Assembly: GCF_937924975.1 (NCBI RefSeq)
Contig: NZ_CALEYG010000009.1
Span: 1-36,289, forward strand
Length of the DNA stretch: 36,289 nucleotides
Reading direction: 5' to 3'
Source of the DNA: an uncultured Stomatobaculum sp.
GTDB taxonomy: Bacteria; Bacillota; Clostridia; Lachnospirales; Lachnospiraceae
Positions 25,015-32,397 of this stretch are shown here, piece after piece. Under the pieces are notes generated by a model that saw only the letters and a list, made by a program, of their open reading frames with translations, was not told the DNA's origin and did no database searches. Position 1 is the first letter of the stretch, and every line of letters starts with the position of its first letter. The translations under genes were made by a program, and so were the position numbers.

Positions 25015-26432
25015 AGTTCGGAGATCTTCTCTCGCTCGCCCTCCGGAATCTCTTCCGGCGAAAGACAAGAACGGTTTTGACAGTGCTCGGCGTCATCATC
25101 GGCACCTCCTCGATTCTTGTGATGATGAGCCTCGGCCTCGGTATGAGCCGCCAGACGAGACAGCTTTATGAGTCCGCGGGCTCGATGAAGACAATTACCG
25201 TCTACTCCTTTAACCAGAAGGGCAACGAGACCGAGATTACCGATGACACCATCAAGCAGCTGAAACAGCTCGCACATGTGGACGATGTGAGCCCGCAGCT
25301 GGACGCATCCGTGACAGCGAAATGCGGCCCCTACGAGGGATACTTGTCCCTGACCGGTGTCTCCCAGCATTTCTTGAAGGAACTGCCTTTAAAATCCGGA
25401 ACTCTGCCGCCCGCAAACACGGATACTCTGAGCCTGCTCTACGGCAACCATTTTCAGGATAACTTTTACAAAGTCTCCAAAAACAGCTCGGCAAACTTCG
25501 GCGGCGGCAACGGCGGCGATGTGCACATTGACCCGCTGAAGGACACCATCTTTTACATCTTTCCCGAGGGCTATAAGCCCGCGCCAAAGAATAACACCAG
25601 CAACAGCGGCACTTCCGGCGGCGGTGCTTCCGCTGCGGCCGCGCCGGCCTCGGTCGCAACCGAGACCTCCGATAAGCCCCAGAAGAAGTACATTCTGGAC
25701 ACGGCAGGCATTCTGGACGGCGGCAGCAGCGGCTATAACAGCTACAGCTATTCGGTCTACTGCGACATTGACACGCTGAAAAACTTTCTGAAGCAGCGCT
25801 ACCGGAAGTATCTGGTGCCGGAGCCGAAGCTCAACAAAAAAGGCAAGCCGGTCGACTACTATGTCTATTCGCAGGCTTATGTCTTTGTGGACGACATGAA
25901 CCACGTCTCCGAAGTGCAGAAAAAGATTGCGGAGCTCGGCTATCAGGCGGACTCCAATATGGAATGGCTCGAGCAGTCCAAGCAGTTCACCGGCATGGTC
26001 CAGGCCGTGCTCGGCGGCATCGGTGCGGTCTCGCTTCTCGTCGCGGCCATCGGCATCATCAACACGATGATGATGTCCATCTACGAGAGAACGCGGGAAA
26101 TCGGCGTCATGAAGGTTCTCGGCTGCGAGATGACCAACATCCGCGACCTCTTTCTCGTCGAATCCGGTTTCATCGGCCTGCTGGGCGGTATCATCGGCAC
26201 GGTCCTGAGTCTCCTGATTTCGCTACTCATCAACTTTCTCGCGGCACAGGGCGGCAACGAACAGCTCTCCGTCTTCTACCAGAATGCGGAAGGCGGATCC
26301 ATCTCCTATATTCCGCCCTGGCTCGCACTCTTTGCGATTGTCTTTGCGATTTTCATCGGCGCGGCCGCCGGTTACCTCCCGGCAAAACGCGCAATGCGCT
26401 TAAGTCCGCTCGCGGCAATGCGAAACGAATAA
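25011..26432 (+). CDS. ABC transporter permease, MacB/FtsX type
   Basis: A 473-residue membrane protein with the MacB layout: a first helix after a basic N-terminus (LRNLFRRKTRTVLTVLGVIIG), a large extracellular domain (about 45-325) and three C-terminal helices with the conserved stretch YERTREIGVMKVLGC. The extracellular domain carries a low-complexity Gly/Ser/Ala/Asn stretch at about residues 190-215, probably a flexible loop. The ATG overlaps the stop of the preceding gene (ATGA). With the ATPase it should form a type VII ABC transporter, a family that moves lipoproteins, peptides or antibiotics or transmits mechanical force. No histidine kinase or regulator lies nearby, which argues against a BceAB-type peptide sensor. 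Confidence 0.92.
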   Translation: MKFGDLLSLALRNLFRRKTRTVLTVLGVIIGTSSILVMMSLGLGMSRQTRQLYESAGSMKTITVYSFNQKGNETEITDDTIKQLKQLAHVDDVSPQLDASVTAKCGPYEGYLSLTGVSQHFLKELPLKSGTLPPANTDTLSLLYGNHFQDNFYKVSKNSSANFGGGNGGDVHIDPLKDTIFYIFPEGYKPAPKNNTSNSGTSGGGASAAAAPASVATETSDKPQKKYILDTAGILDGGSSGYNSYSYSVYCDIDTLKNFLKQRYRKYLVPEPKLNKKGKPVDYYVYSQAYVFVDDMNHVSEVQKKIAELGYQADSNMEWLEQSKQFTGMVQAVLGGIGAVSLLVAAIGIINTMMMSIYERTREIGVMKVLGCEMTNIRDLFLVESGFIGLLGGIIGTVLSLLISLLINFLAAQGGNEQLSVFYQNAEGGSISYIPPWLALFAIVFAIFIGAAAGYLPAKRAMRLSPLAAMRNE

Positions 26433-26444
26433 ACTCGAATCAGC

Positions 26445-26485
26445 ACAAAAAAACCGCTCCGGTTTAAAGCCGGAGCGGTTTTGCG
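26445..26485. terminator. Bidirectional terminator between convergent genes
   Basis: AACCGCTCCGG and CCGGAGCGGTT form a perfect 11-bp stem with a 7-base loop. An A run lies on the left and TTTTG on the right, so it can stop transcripts from both directions. The last codons of the minus-strand gene, and its TAA in the loop, are inside it. Confidence 0.85.
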
Positions 26486-26769
26486 TTGTCACACTGCTCT
26501 TCGATCCAGGTGATGGCCTCTTCGAGGCCCTCTGCGCTGTACGGAAAATCCCGATACCGCTTCTCCTCTTCCGTGTCGTGGTAGGAATAAGGTCCTTCCC
26601 AGACATAGGCGCGAAGCGTGTGGGGCGCTCTCTTATCGACAGGCGTCCAGTGCACATTCTCAAGCGGCTCGATGCCGAGGCGGTAGTAAACCGACTGGTA
26701 ACTGCCGTAATAGGCCTCGCCGTACTCGTAGTGGTCCAGATGGTAAAAGAGACTGTGATCAAGCTGCAT
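26464..26769 (-). CDS. Small acidic protein of unknown function
   Basis: A 101-residue soluble protein, rich in Tyr, His and Glu, with no signal peptide or membrane segment. GGAGGG lies close to the ATG at good distance. I do not recognise the family. The protein contains aromatic clusters (DHYEYGEAYYGSY, WEGPYSYHD) and ends in an amphipathic helix-like segment (AEGLEEAITWIEEQ). It is divergent from the next gene with a 53-base shared region, and its stop codon is inside the terminator it shares with the permease gene. It is likely real because of the ribosome binding site and clean spacing. Confidence 0.65.
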   Translation of the reverse strand: MQLDHSLFYHLDHYEYGEAYYGSYQSVYYRLGIEPLENVHWTPVDKRAPHTLRAYVWEGPYSYHDTEEEKRYRDFPYSAEGLEEAITWIEEQCDNAKPLRL

Positions 26770-26787
26770 ACGCCCTCCTAAAAAACA

Positions 26788-26796
26788 TGCTATACT
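26788..26796 (+). promoter_or_regulatory. Extended -10 element of the 253-residue gene
   Basis: TGC-TATACT lies 27 bases upstream of the ATG at 26823. No convincing -35 box is seen. Confidence 0.4.
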
Positions 26797-26822
26797 CTAA
26801 AAAACAGAAAGGAGTGTTCCCT

Positions 26823-27584
26823 ATGACAAATACCGATTCCGGCAGACAGGTTCTCCTCACAGTCGCCATGGGCAAGCGCCTGCTCGGCGACGCCCTCGCG
26901 GCCGACTCCGCAATCCTCGAAGCCGCAAAGCACCACTGCCTCGTTGTGATTCTCGGCAGCACCAACGCACAGGTCGCTGCGTCGATTGCGGCGGCTCTCT
27001 CGCTTCCCTTCTCGCCGAAGGGTTTTCACCGCGGCCTGCAGCGCGGCAATGAACAGGTCTCGAATCCCACACCCCCGCAGACGGCGGACTTCATCGTAAA
27101 AGAAGGTCAGCGCCTCGAGGGCAAGACCATTTTTGATGTGGTAGATACCCTCGGCCCGGACGACATCATCCTGAAAGGCGCCAATGCGATTCACCTCGAG
27201 AGCCGCACCGCCGGTATCCTGATCGCAAGCCCGGTCGGCGGCACCATCATTCCGATTACAAGTGTCGCAGTCGGACGTCGCACCCGCCTCATTCACCCGG
27301 TCGGCCTTGAGAAGCGCGTGGAGCGCCCCATCTCCGAACTGGCGCGCCTCGCAAACCGGAGCGGACAGAAGGGACTCCGCCTTATGGAAAGCTGCGGCGA
27401 CATTTACACCGAGCTCGACGCTGTCCGGGATCTCTTTTCCGTCCGGGCAACTCTGCTCGCAGCCGGCGGCGTCCTCGGCGCGGAAGGCAGTGTGCTCTTA
27501 CAGCTAAGCGGCAACGAGGAGAATCTTTGCAAAGCGGAGACCTATTTCCGCTCCATTCAGGACACGCCCTCGTTCTCGCTCTGA
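26823..27584 (+). CDS. Conserved-looking protein of unknown function
   Basis: A 253-residue cytoplasmic protein that I cannot assign to a family. AAAGGAG lies 8 bases before the ATG at 26823; an upstream in-frame ATG (26787) overlaps the -10 region and is rejected. The sequence has alternating hydrophobic strands and small-residue turns (LVVILGSTNAQVAASIAAAL, ILKGANAIHLESR, IASPVGGTIIPITSVAVGRR) that suggest an alpha/beta fold. Several Gly-rich stretches could bind a phosphate-containing ligand, but no standard nucleotide motif is complete. Its 3' end overlaps the convergent folate gene by 28 bases. Confidence 0.75.
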   Translation: MTNTDSGRQVLLTVAMGKRLLGDALAADSAILEAAKHHCLVVILGSTNAQVAASIAAALSLPFSPKGFHRGLQRGNEQVSNPTPPQTADFIVKEGQRLEGKTIFDVVDTLGPDDIILKGANAIHLESRTAGILIASPVGGTIIPITSVAVGRRTRLIHPVGLEKRVERPISELARLANRSGQKGLRLMESCGDIYTELDAVRDLFSVRATLLAAGGVLGAEGSVLLQLSGNEENLCKAETYFRSIQDTPSFSL

Positions 27585-28141
27585 GTTCTCCGGAAAACTC
27601 CGGCCTCGGTAATAACAGCGTCCACCGGCTGGTCATGTGCTTCGCGCGGAATGTCGTCGGAGAGCAGGCGCTCCCGAATTAAGAGCGCGCGAAAGGCCTT
27701 TGTCTTCGGCAGATAGCGGTCGTAAAAACCGCCGCCGTAACCGAGGCGTTCGCCCGACCGGCTCGCACTCACGCAGGGGAGGAGAATCAAATCCAACTCT
27801 TCGGGCGCTAGCACCGGCGCCTCCGCCGAGGGCTCAAGGATACCCATGGTTCCCGGGCGCAGTTCCGCGAGACTGCGGATTACATGGGCGTGCATCACGC
27901 CCTTGCCCGCGCAGCGCGGCACGGCGACCCGCTTGCCCGCGCGAAGCATTTCCTCAATCAAGCTAGCTGTCTGAATCTCCGCCTGCATGCCGACAAAGCA
28001 AAAAACTGTTTTTGCGTTTCTGTATTCGGGCAGGCCGAGAACAGCCGAAAAGATTTTCCCGTCCGCCTCGCGGCAATAGTCCTGCGGCAGCGCATTCATC
28101 TTCTCGATGCAGCGCTTCCGCAGTTCTTTTTTTTCTGTCAT
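27557..28141 (-). CDS. 5-formyltetrahydrofolate cyclo-ligase
   Basis: Converts 5-formyl-THF to 5,10-methenyl-THF with ATP, returning stored folate to one-carbon metabolism. The 194-residue protein begins with a basic helix (KKELRKRCIEKM) and contains the family signature RLGYGGGFYDRYL (132-144), preceded by a segment that includes LDLILLPCVSASRSG. Length is normal. GGAGG lies 7 bases before the ATG. Its end overlaps the end of the convergent unknown gene, with no terminator visible between them. Confidence 0.93.
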   Translation of the reverse strand: MTEKKELRKRCIEKMNALPQDYCREADGKIFSAVLGLPEYRNAKTVFCFVGMQAEIQTASLIEEMLRAGKRVAVPRCAGKGVMHAHVIRSLAELRPGTMGILEPSAEAPVLAPEELDLILLPCVSASRSGERLGYGGGFYDRYLPKTKAFRALLIRERLLSDDIPREAHDQPVDAVITEAGVFRRTQSENEGVS

Positions 28142-28166
28142 GACAACACCTCCGCTCTTTCGTTCC

Positions 28167-28195
28167 AGTGTAACAAATTTCGTGGGACTTTTCCA
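28167..28195 (-). promoter_or_regulatory. Promoter of the formyl-THF cyclo-ligase gene
   Basis: TGGAAA (28195-28190) and TACACT (28172-28167) are 17 bases apart on the minus strand, and the -10 is preceded by TGT, giving an extended -10. Confidence 0.5.
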
Positions 28196-28302
28196 CGCGC
28201 GGAAAAACGCTGCCGAATCCGCAACCGCCTCTGATTTCCTACAGGCTATGTCCTAAACGCCGAATTGCGGGAGCGGCTTGTGATTTGCCTGATACCGCAT
28301 CG

Positions 28303-28337
28303 TAAAAAGCGCCCGCCCGATAACCCGGGCGGGCGCT
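28303..28337 (-). terminator. Terminator at the end of the feoB operon
   Basis: AGCGCCCGCCCG and CGGGCGGGCGCT make a perfect 12-bp GC-rich stem with a 6-base loop. It is followed on the minus strand by TTTTACG and lies just after the HMA-domain gene. Confidence 0.9.
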
Positions 28338-28353
28338 GTCCTTTTTTCTTGTT

Positions 28354-28611
28354 TCAACCGAAGAGACCAAAGAATCCCTTTTTCTCGTAGAGCTCCGTGC
28401 GGAGGCTCTCGTAGTGGTAGCCGGTTTCATCGATCATCTTTTTGACGGTCGCTTCATCCGCGGGTGTCTCGGTGACGAAACTCGCCTCCTTCTTCCCGTG
28501 GGATGCACTCACCTTCTTGGCATCCGGAAACTGCTTCCGAATCGCATCGCTCACATGCGCCTCGCACATGCTGCAGGCCATGCCGTCAATCCGAATGATA
28601 TTTTTGACCAT
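28354..28611 (-). CDS. Heavy-metal-associated (HMA) domain protein, CopZ-like
   Basis: An 85-residue soluble protein with the ferredoxin-like HMA fold. The metal site is GMACSMCEAHV with Cys13 and Cys16, the CXXC that binds Cu(I) or similar soft metals in CopZ and Atx1. The C-terminus adds a short charged then hydrophobic tail (EKKGFFGLFG) not needed for the HMA fold. AGGAGG lies 7 bases before the ATG. As the last gene of the feo transcript it may carry a metal or help guard against mis-metallation. The metal it binds is not shown by the sequence. Confidence 0.85.
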   Translation of the reverse strand: MVKNIIRIDGMACSMCEAHVSDAIRKQFPDAKKVSASHGKKEASFVTETPADEATVKKMIDETGYHYESLRTELYEKKGFFGLFG

Positions 28612-28645
28612 AGTTCTACCTCCTGACTTACAGATGAAACATTGC

Positions 28646-28864
28646 TCACTTCTTCAGACGGAAGCGCTCCGGTACAGCCGCCTTCTCCTCTTCGAGGTGA
28701 GAGCAGCTCGAGCAACCTGTCGGCGCGCAGTGATGGCCGCTGCCGTGACCGCTGCCGCAGGAACCGCTGCAGGCGTCACAGGAACCGTGGCGCATGCAAT
28801 AACGGACCGCAAGGCCGATTAAGACGAGCAAAATAAGAAATACAATAACAGTTGCCGGATTCAT
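28646..28864 (-). CDS. FeoB-associated Cys-rich membrane protein
   Basis: A 72-residue protein with one N-terminal membrane helix (VIVFLILLVLIGLAVRY). A short segment dense in Cys, Gly, Ser and His follows (CDACSGSCGSGHGSGHHC, then CSSCSH), then a charged tail. This layout matches the small FeoB-associated proteins found after feoB in Firmicutes, thought to assist iron entry or act like FeoC (family knowledge; the role is not settled). GGAGG precedes the ATG. It lies 108 bases after feoB and 34 bases before the HMA gene. Confidence 0.88.
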   Translation of the reverse strand: MNPATVIVFLILLVLIGLAVRYCMRHGSCDACSGSCGSGHGSGHHCAPTGCSSCSHLEEEKAAVPERFRLKK

Positions 28865-28915
28865 TGTAATTTTCCTCCTTTCCTGACGGAACGGAAATGA
28901 ATCTCCGCCGCCGCT

Positions 28916-28946
28916 TCTCTGCCGCTCTCCAAGGAGACGACAGAGA
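28916..28946. other. Imperfect hairpin between feoB and the Cys-rich gene
   Basis: TCTCTGC/GACAGAGA-type arms and inner CTCTCC/GGAGA arms form a hairpin with an internal loop. No T run follows on the minus strand, so it is more likely a processing or stability element than a terminator. Confidence 0.35.
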
Positions 28947-28972
28947 CCGGTCAGCGTACGTTACATTTGACT

Positions 28973-31126
28973 TTATGCGTTTGCGCGAACGGCACTCACA
29001 TTTTCCTTCTTCACGTGCTTCGGTGCCGGACGGAAAATGAAGTAGAGTGCGGCAAGCACCAGAAGAATTGCGACTGCGGTCCAGAAGGTAAAGCTGCCGC
29101 CCTGTGCGAGCGTTCCGAGCTGGAACACGCAGAGCGAGAGGCAATAGCCGAGTCCCATCTGGAAACCGAAGGTAATCCAGCCCCACTTCGCCTGCCCCTG
29201 CTCACGGAACCCAGTTGCGATTGCAACCAGGCAAGGTGCGTCAAAGATGTTGAGAAGCAGGAATGTGAGACCCTTCAGCTGACTGCCGTCAAACATGTTG
29301 AAGATAGCCGCAGAGACATCCGCCTTGCCGTCGGATGTCGCATGTGCGAGTATACCGAGGGTACCGGTCGCCTGCTCCTTTGCGAGCTCCGCGCTGACGG
29401 TCGCGACTGCAGCCTGCCAGTTGCCGAGGCCGAGCGGCGCGAAGATGACAGCAATTGCCTCACCGATGACCTTCAGAATGCTGTCATCCAGATTGTCCGC
29501 GACATACTGGAACGAGGTGTTGAAGTGCATGAGCACCCAGAGCAGCACGCAGACGATGAAGATAATCGTGCCGGCCTTAATCATGAAGGCCTTTGCTCTC
29601 TCCCAGACGTGAATCATGACACCCTTGAAGGACGGCATGTGGTAAGCCGGGAGTTCCATGACGAACGGAGCCGGATCGCCCGCGAAGTAATTCATCTTCT
29701 TCAGCGCGATACCGGAGAGAATCACGATGGCAAGGCCGAGGAAGTACATACCCGGCGCCACAAAGTGGTTGGTCGGAAAGAAAGTCAGTGCCATCATCGC
29801 GACAATTTCCATCTTCGCCGAGCAGGGCAGGAAGGTCGAGAGAATGATGGTCATACGTCTGTCTTTCTCGTTCTCAATGGTTCTGGACGCCATGATAGCC
29901 GGAACGCCGCAGCCCGTGCCGACCAGCATCGGGATGAAGGACTTACCGGAGAGACCGAAGCGACGGAACACGCGGTCCATGATGAACGCGACACGCGCCA
30001 TGTAGCCCGAGTCCTCGAGGAAGGACAGGAAGAAGAACAGAATTACCATCTGCGGCACAAAGCCGAGGACCGTGCCGACGCCGCCGATGATACCGTCGAC
30101 AATCAAGCTCTGGAGCCAGTCTGCGAGGTGGAAGGTTGCAATGAAGTTATTTGCGGCATTCGTCACAATCTCGCCGAAGAAGACATCATTCGTCCAGTCT
30201 GTGAGTGGCTTACCGATTGCAGTAACCGAGATGAAGTAAACAAACCACATGATAAACGCAAAGATGGGCAACGCCAGGAAGCGGTTTGTGACAATGTGGT
30301 CAATCTTATCCGAAGTCGTGAGCTGACCTTTGACTGCCTTTTTCTTCACGCAGTCCGCAACAACCTTCTGAATGTACTCGTAGCGTTGGTTCGTGATAAT
30401 CGACTCGGAGTCGTCATCCATTTCTTTCTCGCAATCCTTGATGTGCTGCTCAATGTGCTGCTTCGTCGCAGCGTCGAGCTGCACCTTTTCGATTGCCTTC
30501 TCGTCGCGCTCAAAGAACTTGATTGCAAACCAGCGGAGGTTGACCGGATCAACCTTACTCTCAATCGACTCCTCGATGTGCGCAATCGCATGCTCCACGG
30601 AACCCGTAAAGACATGCGGAAGCTCACCTCTTCTGTGTTCCTCGGCGAGTTTCAAACAGAGTTCTGCGGCGTCCTTCGTGGACTCGCCCTTCAGTGCACT
30701 CATCTCAACCACCGGGCAACCGAGCTCTTCCGAGAGCTTCTTTAAGTTCAGCTCATCGCCGTTCTTCTTCACGAGATCCATCATGTTGACAGCGATGACA
30801 GTCGGAAGACCGATCTCTAACAACTGGGTCGTGAGATACAGGTTTCGCTCGATATTGGTGCCGTCGATGATATTCAGAATGGCATCCGGCTTCTCCGTCA
30901 CGAGATAGTTTCTGGTGACCACTTCCTCGAGCGTATACGGACTCAGCGAATAAATACCGGGTAAGTCCTGGATGATGACATCCTTGTGCCCCTTTAAGCG
31001 GCCCTCTTTCTTCTCGACCGTAACACCCGGCCAGTTGCCGACGTACTGGGTGCTTCCGGTCAGGTCATTGAACAGCGTTGTCTTACCGCAGTTTGGATTT
31101 CCTGCCAGTGCAATCTTAATTGCCAT
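28973..31126 (-). CDS. feoB: Ferrous iron transport protein B
   Basis: Main Fe(II) uptake permease of anaerobes, with a GTPase domain fused to a membrane channel; 717 residues. The G1 motif is GNPNCGKTT (9-17), G3 DLPG (54-57), G4 NMMD (114-117) and G5 SALKG (143-147). A helical GDI-like region follows, then the membrane part with the conserved GTGCGVPAIMASR gate sequence. The C-terminus ends in a basic cytoplasmic tail. A GGGGGA site precedes the ATG. Two feoA genes lie directly upstream and two small metal-related genes downstream, giving a complete ferrous-iron uptake operon. Confidence 0.97.
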   Translation of the reverse strand: MAIKIALAGNPNCGKTTLFNDLTGSTQYVGNWPGVTVEKKEGRLKGHKDVIIQDLPGIYSLSPYTLEEVVTRNYLVTEKPDAILNIIDGTNIERNLYLTTQLLEIGLPTVIAVNMMDLVKKNGDELNLKKLSEELGCPVVEMSALKGESTKDAAELCLKLAEEHRRGELPHVFTGSVEHAIAHIEESIESKVDPVNLRWFAIKFFERDEKAIEKVQLDAATKQHIEQHIKDCEKEMDDDSESIITNQRYEYIQKVVADCVKKKAVKGQLTTSDKIDHIVTNRFLALPIFAFIMWFVYFISVTAIGKPLTDWTNDVFFGEIVTNAANNFIATFHLADWLQSLIVDGIIGGVGTVLGFVPQMVILFFFLSFLEDSGYMARVAFIMDRVFRRFGLSGKSFIPMLVGTGCGVPAIMASRTIENEKDRRMTIILSTFLPCSAKMEIVAMMALTFFPTNHFVAPGMYFLGLAIVILSGIALKKMNYFAGDPAPFVMELPAYHMPSFKGVMIHVWERAKAFMIKAGTIIFIVCVLLWVLMHFNTSFQYVADNLDDSILKVIGEAIAVIFAPLGLGNWQAAVATVSAELAKEQATGTLGILAHATSDGKADVSAAIFNMFDGSQLKGLTFLLLNIFDAPCLVAIATGFREQGQAKWGWITFGFQMGLGYCLSLCVFQLGTLAQGGSFTFWTAVAILLVLAALYFIFRPAPKHVKKENVSAVRANA

Positions 31127-31145
31127 CTAAATCCCCCTTCTTTCC

Positions 31146-31367
31146 TTACTGCATTTCCAGAATTTCAGCGTCCGCCTTGCGGAGCGAAAGCTCATACCCT
31201 CTGACCGTGATCTCAACCGGATCACCGAGCGGTGCCACCTTGCGGACATAGATTTCCGTGCCCTTCGTGATACCCATGTCCATAATGCGTCTTCTGAGAG
31301 CGCCCTCGCCGTGAATCTTCACGACCACGCTGCTCTCGCCAACCGGAACGTCTTTCAGTGTCTTCAT
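31146..31367 (-). CDS. feoA: FeoA family protein (second copy)
   Basis: A 73-residue SH3-like protein that supports FeoB. It has the FeoA pattern: LKDVPVGESSVVVKIHG, then RRRIMDMGITKGTEIYV, and a final strand set (DPVEITVRGYELSLRKADAEIL). The start at 31367 has GGAGG five bases upstream; a start at 31391 overlapping the previous feoA is less likely. It lies 20 bases before feoB and 20 bases after the other feoA. It differs clearly from that copy, so the two may have separate roles. Confidence 0.93.
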   Translation of the reverse strand: MKTLKDVPVGESSVVVKIHGEGALRRRIMDMGITKGTEIYVRKVAPLGDPVEITVRGYELSLRKADAEILEMQ

Positions 31368-31387
31368 CTCTGCCTCCTCTCCTGCAC

Positions 31388-31618
31388 TCAATTCTTCGCT
31401 GCAGGCTGCACTTGAATCTTCTGCGCCATCTCCCGCGTGATTGCGAGTCTGGAATCCTTGACATTGACGATGATATCACCGCCGTGCGCCGAAATGACCG
31501 TCACATAGGCACCGGGCACAAAGCCAAGGTCGCTTAAGTGTTGTTTTGCCTCGTCATTTCCGCCGACGCGAACCACTTCAACATAATCTCCGGCATTCGT
31601 AAAAGCTAAGGGCAGCAT
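31388..31618 (-). CDS. feoA: FeoA family protein (first copy)
   Basis: First gene of the feo transcript, 76 residues. It shows the FeoA SH3-like pattern with VEVVRVGGNDEAKQHLSDLG, FVPGAYVTVISAHGGDIIV and KDSRLAITREMAQKI. The start at 31618 has AAGGAGG five bases upstream; an in-frame TTG at 31633 lies upstream of that site and is rejected. Tandem feoA genes are common in Clostridia. It is probably a cytoplasmic partner of FeoB. Confidence 0.93.
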   Translation of the reverse strand: MLPLAFTNAGDYVEVVRVGGNDEAKQHLSDLGFVPGAYVTVISAHGGDIIVNVKDSRLAITREMAQKIQVQPAAKN

Positions 31619-31671
31619 ACAAACCTCCTTCAAGGTCTTCGTTAGAAGAATCTATCTCTTACAACTTAGTG

Positions 31672-31700
31672 ATTTTAAATTTACGAATTAGATTTGTCAA
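31672..31700 (-). promoter_or_regulatory. Promoter of the feoA-feoA-feoB operon
   Basis: TTGACA (31700-31695) and TAAAAT (31677-31672) are spaced by exactly 17 bases in an AT-rich leader. This is a strong sigma-A-type promoter, which would suit control by an iron-dependent repressor. I could not identify a clear Fur box. Confidence 0.75.
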
Positions 31701-31731
31701 TCTCTTTGTGAAAAGAATGACATAAGACAAT

Positions 31732-31767
31732 AAAAAAAACGTTGAGATGGTTCGAACATCTCAACGT
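31732..31767 (-). terminator. Terminator after flavodoxin 1
   Basis: ACGTTGAGATG and CATCTCAACGT form a perfect 11-bp stem with loop, followed on the minus strand by a run of eight T. It separates the flavodoxin transcript from the feo promoter. Confidence 0.92.
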
Positions 31768-31791
31768 CTTATGTCAACATTATCAGAAAGC

Positions 31792-32226
31792 TCAAAGAAG
31801 CGATGCGCCGAGTTCCTTGCAAGCTTTGAGTGCCGCCTCATCCGGATCTTCCTTGCAGATGACCGGCTCGTGCTGCATCAGAACACCCGCCTCCTTGCAG
31901 GCTGCCACCCAGTCATTCATCCATGCGCCGTTGCCCCAGCCCCAGGAACCGAAGAGAGCAACCTTCTTGCCGTGCAGCGCACCTTTGACCTTGTCAAACA
32001 TCGGCTGGAACTCGAGTTCCTCGAGGACCTCGGCGCCCATCTGTGCGCCGTACGCCGGACAGCCGAATGCGATTGCATCAAAGAGCGGTACCTTCGTCGC
32101 ATCAAACGCGGTCGGTGTGAACAGTGTGACCTCGGCGCCCTTGCTCTCTGCGCCTTCCTTCACTGCCTCTGCCATCTTCTTTGTGTGTCCCGTACCGCTC
32201 CAGTAGACAATTGCAACCTTGCTCAT
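31792..32226 (-). CDS. Flavodoxin 1
   Basis: A 144-residue FMN-binding electron carrier that can replace ferredoxin when iron is short. The FMN phosphate loop is WSGTGHT (9-15). The flavin-stacking loops are around CPAYGAQMGAE and GSWGWGNGAWMNDW. GAGGAG precedes the ATG. It has its own promoter and terminator and lies between the second flavodoxin and feo. It closely resembles its neighbour but has a slightly longer loop after CP. IspG, encoded in this window, is one enzyme that needs such a donor. Confidence 0.94.
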   Translation of the reverse strand: MSKVAIVYWSGTGHTKKMAEAVKEGAESKGAEVTLFTPTAFDATKVPLFDAIAFGCPAYGAQMGAEVLEELEFQPMFDKVKGALHGKKVALFGSWGWGNGAWMNDWVAACKEAGVLMQHEPVICKEDPDEAALKACKELGASLL

Positions 32227-32269
32227 ACGTTTCTCCTCTCTTTTCTCGTGCTATCTGCACTACGCTTCT

Positions 32270-32298
32270 ATTCTATCACGCGACAGAAGGCATCGCAA
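32270..32298 (-). promoter_or_regulatory. Promoter of flavodoxin 1
   Basis: TTGCGA (32298-32293) and TAGAAT (32275-32270) are 17 bases apart on the minus strand; the -10 is extended by TGA. It lies between the upstream terminator and the gene. Confidence 0.6.
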
Positions 32299-32308
32299 TG
32301 ACGAAGCC

Positions 32309-32360
32309 GGAAAAAGCAAACCCGCGCTACGGAGAGAGCCGCAGCGCGGGTTTGCTTTGT
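32309..32360 (-). terminator. Terminator after flavodoxin 2
   Basis: AAAGCAAACCCGCGCT and AGCGCGGGTTTGCTTT form a perfect 16-bp stem with a further CGG/CCG pair in the loop, followed by TTTTTCC overlapping the arm on the minus strand. It ends the DUF2325-DUF3793-flavodoxin 2 transcript. Confidence 0.88.
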
Positions 32361-32397
32361 AAAAAAGGAAGGAGGGGTCTTTTGCAACAAACGGAAT

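Noticed and set aside
23845..25068. Long minus-strand open frame opposite the secreted protein gene
   Set aside because: The plus-strand gene has a signal peptide, an anchor and overlapping neighbours; the antisense product has none of these.
28239..28430. Minus-strand open frame of 63 codons after the HMA gene
   Set aside because: It crosses the operon terminator and overlaps the HMA gene in another frame; the product is low-complexity.
28967..30745. Long plus-strand open frame of about 592 codons opposite feoB
   Set aside because: Antisense shadow of feoB, rich in Glu, His and Arg, with no ribosome binding site or family likeness.
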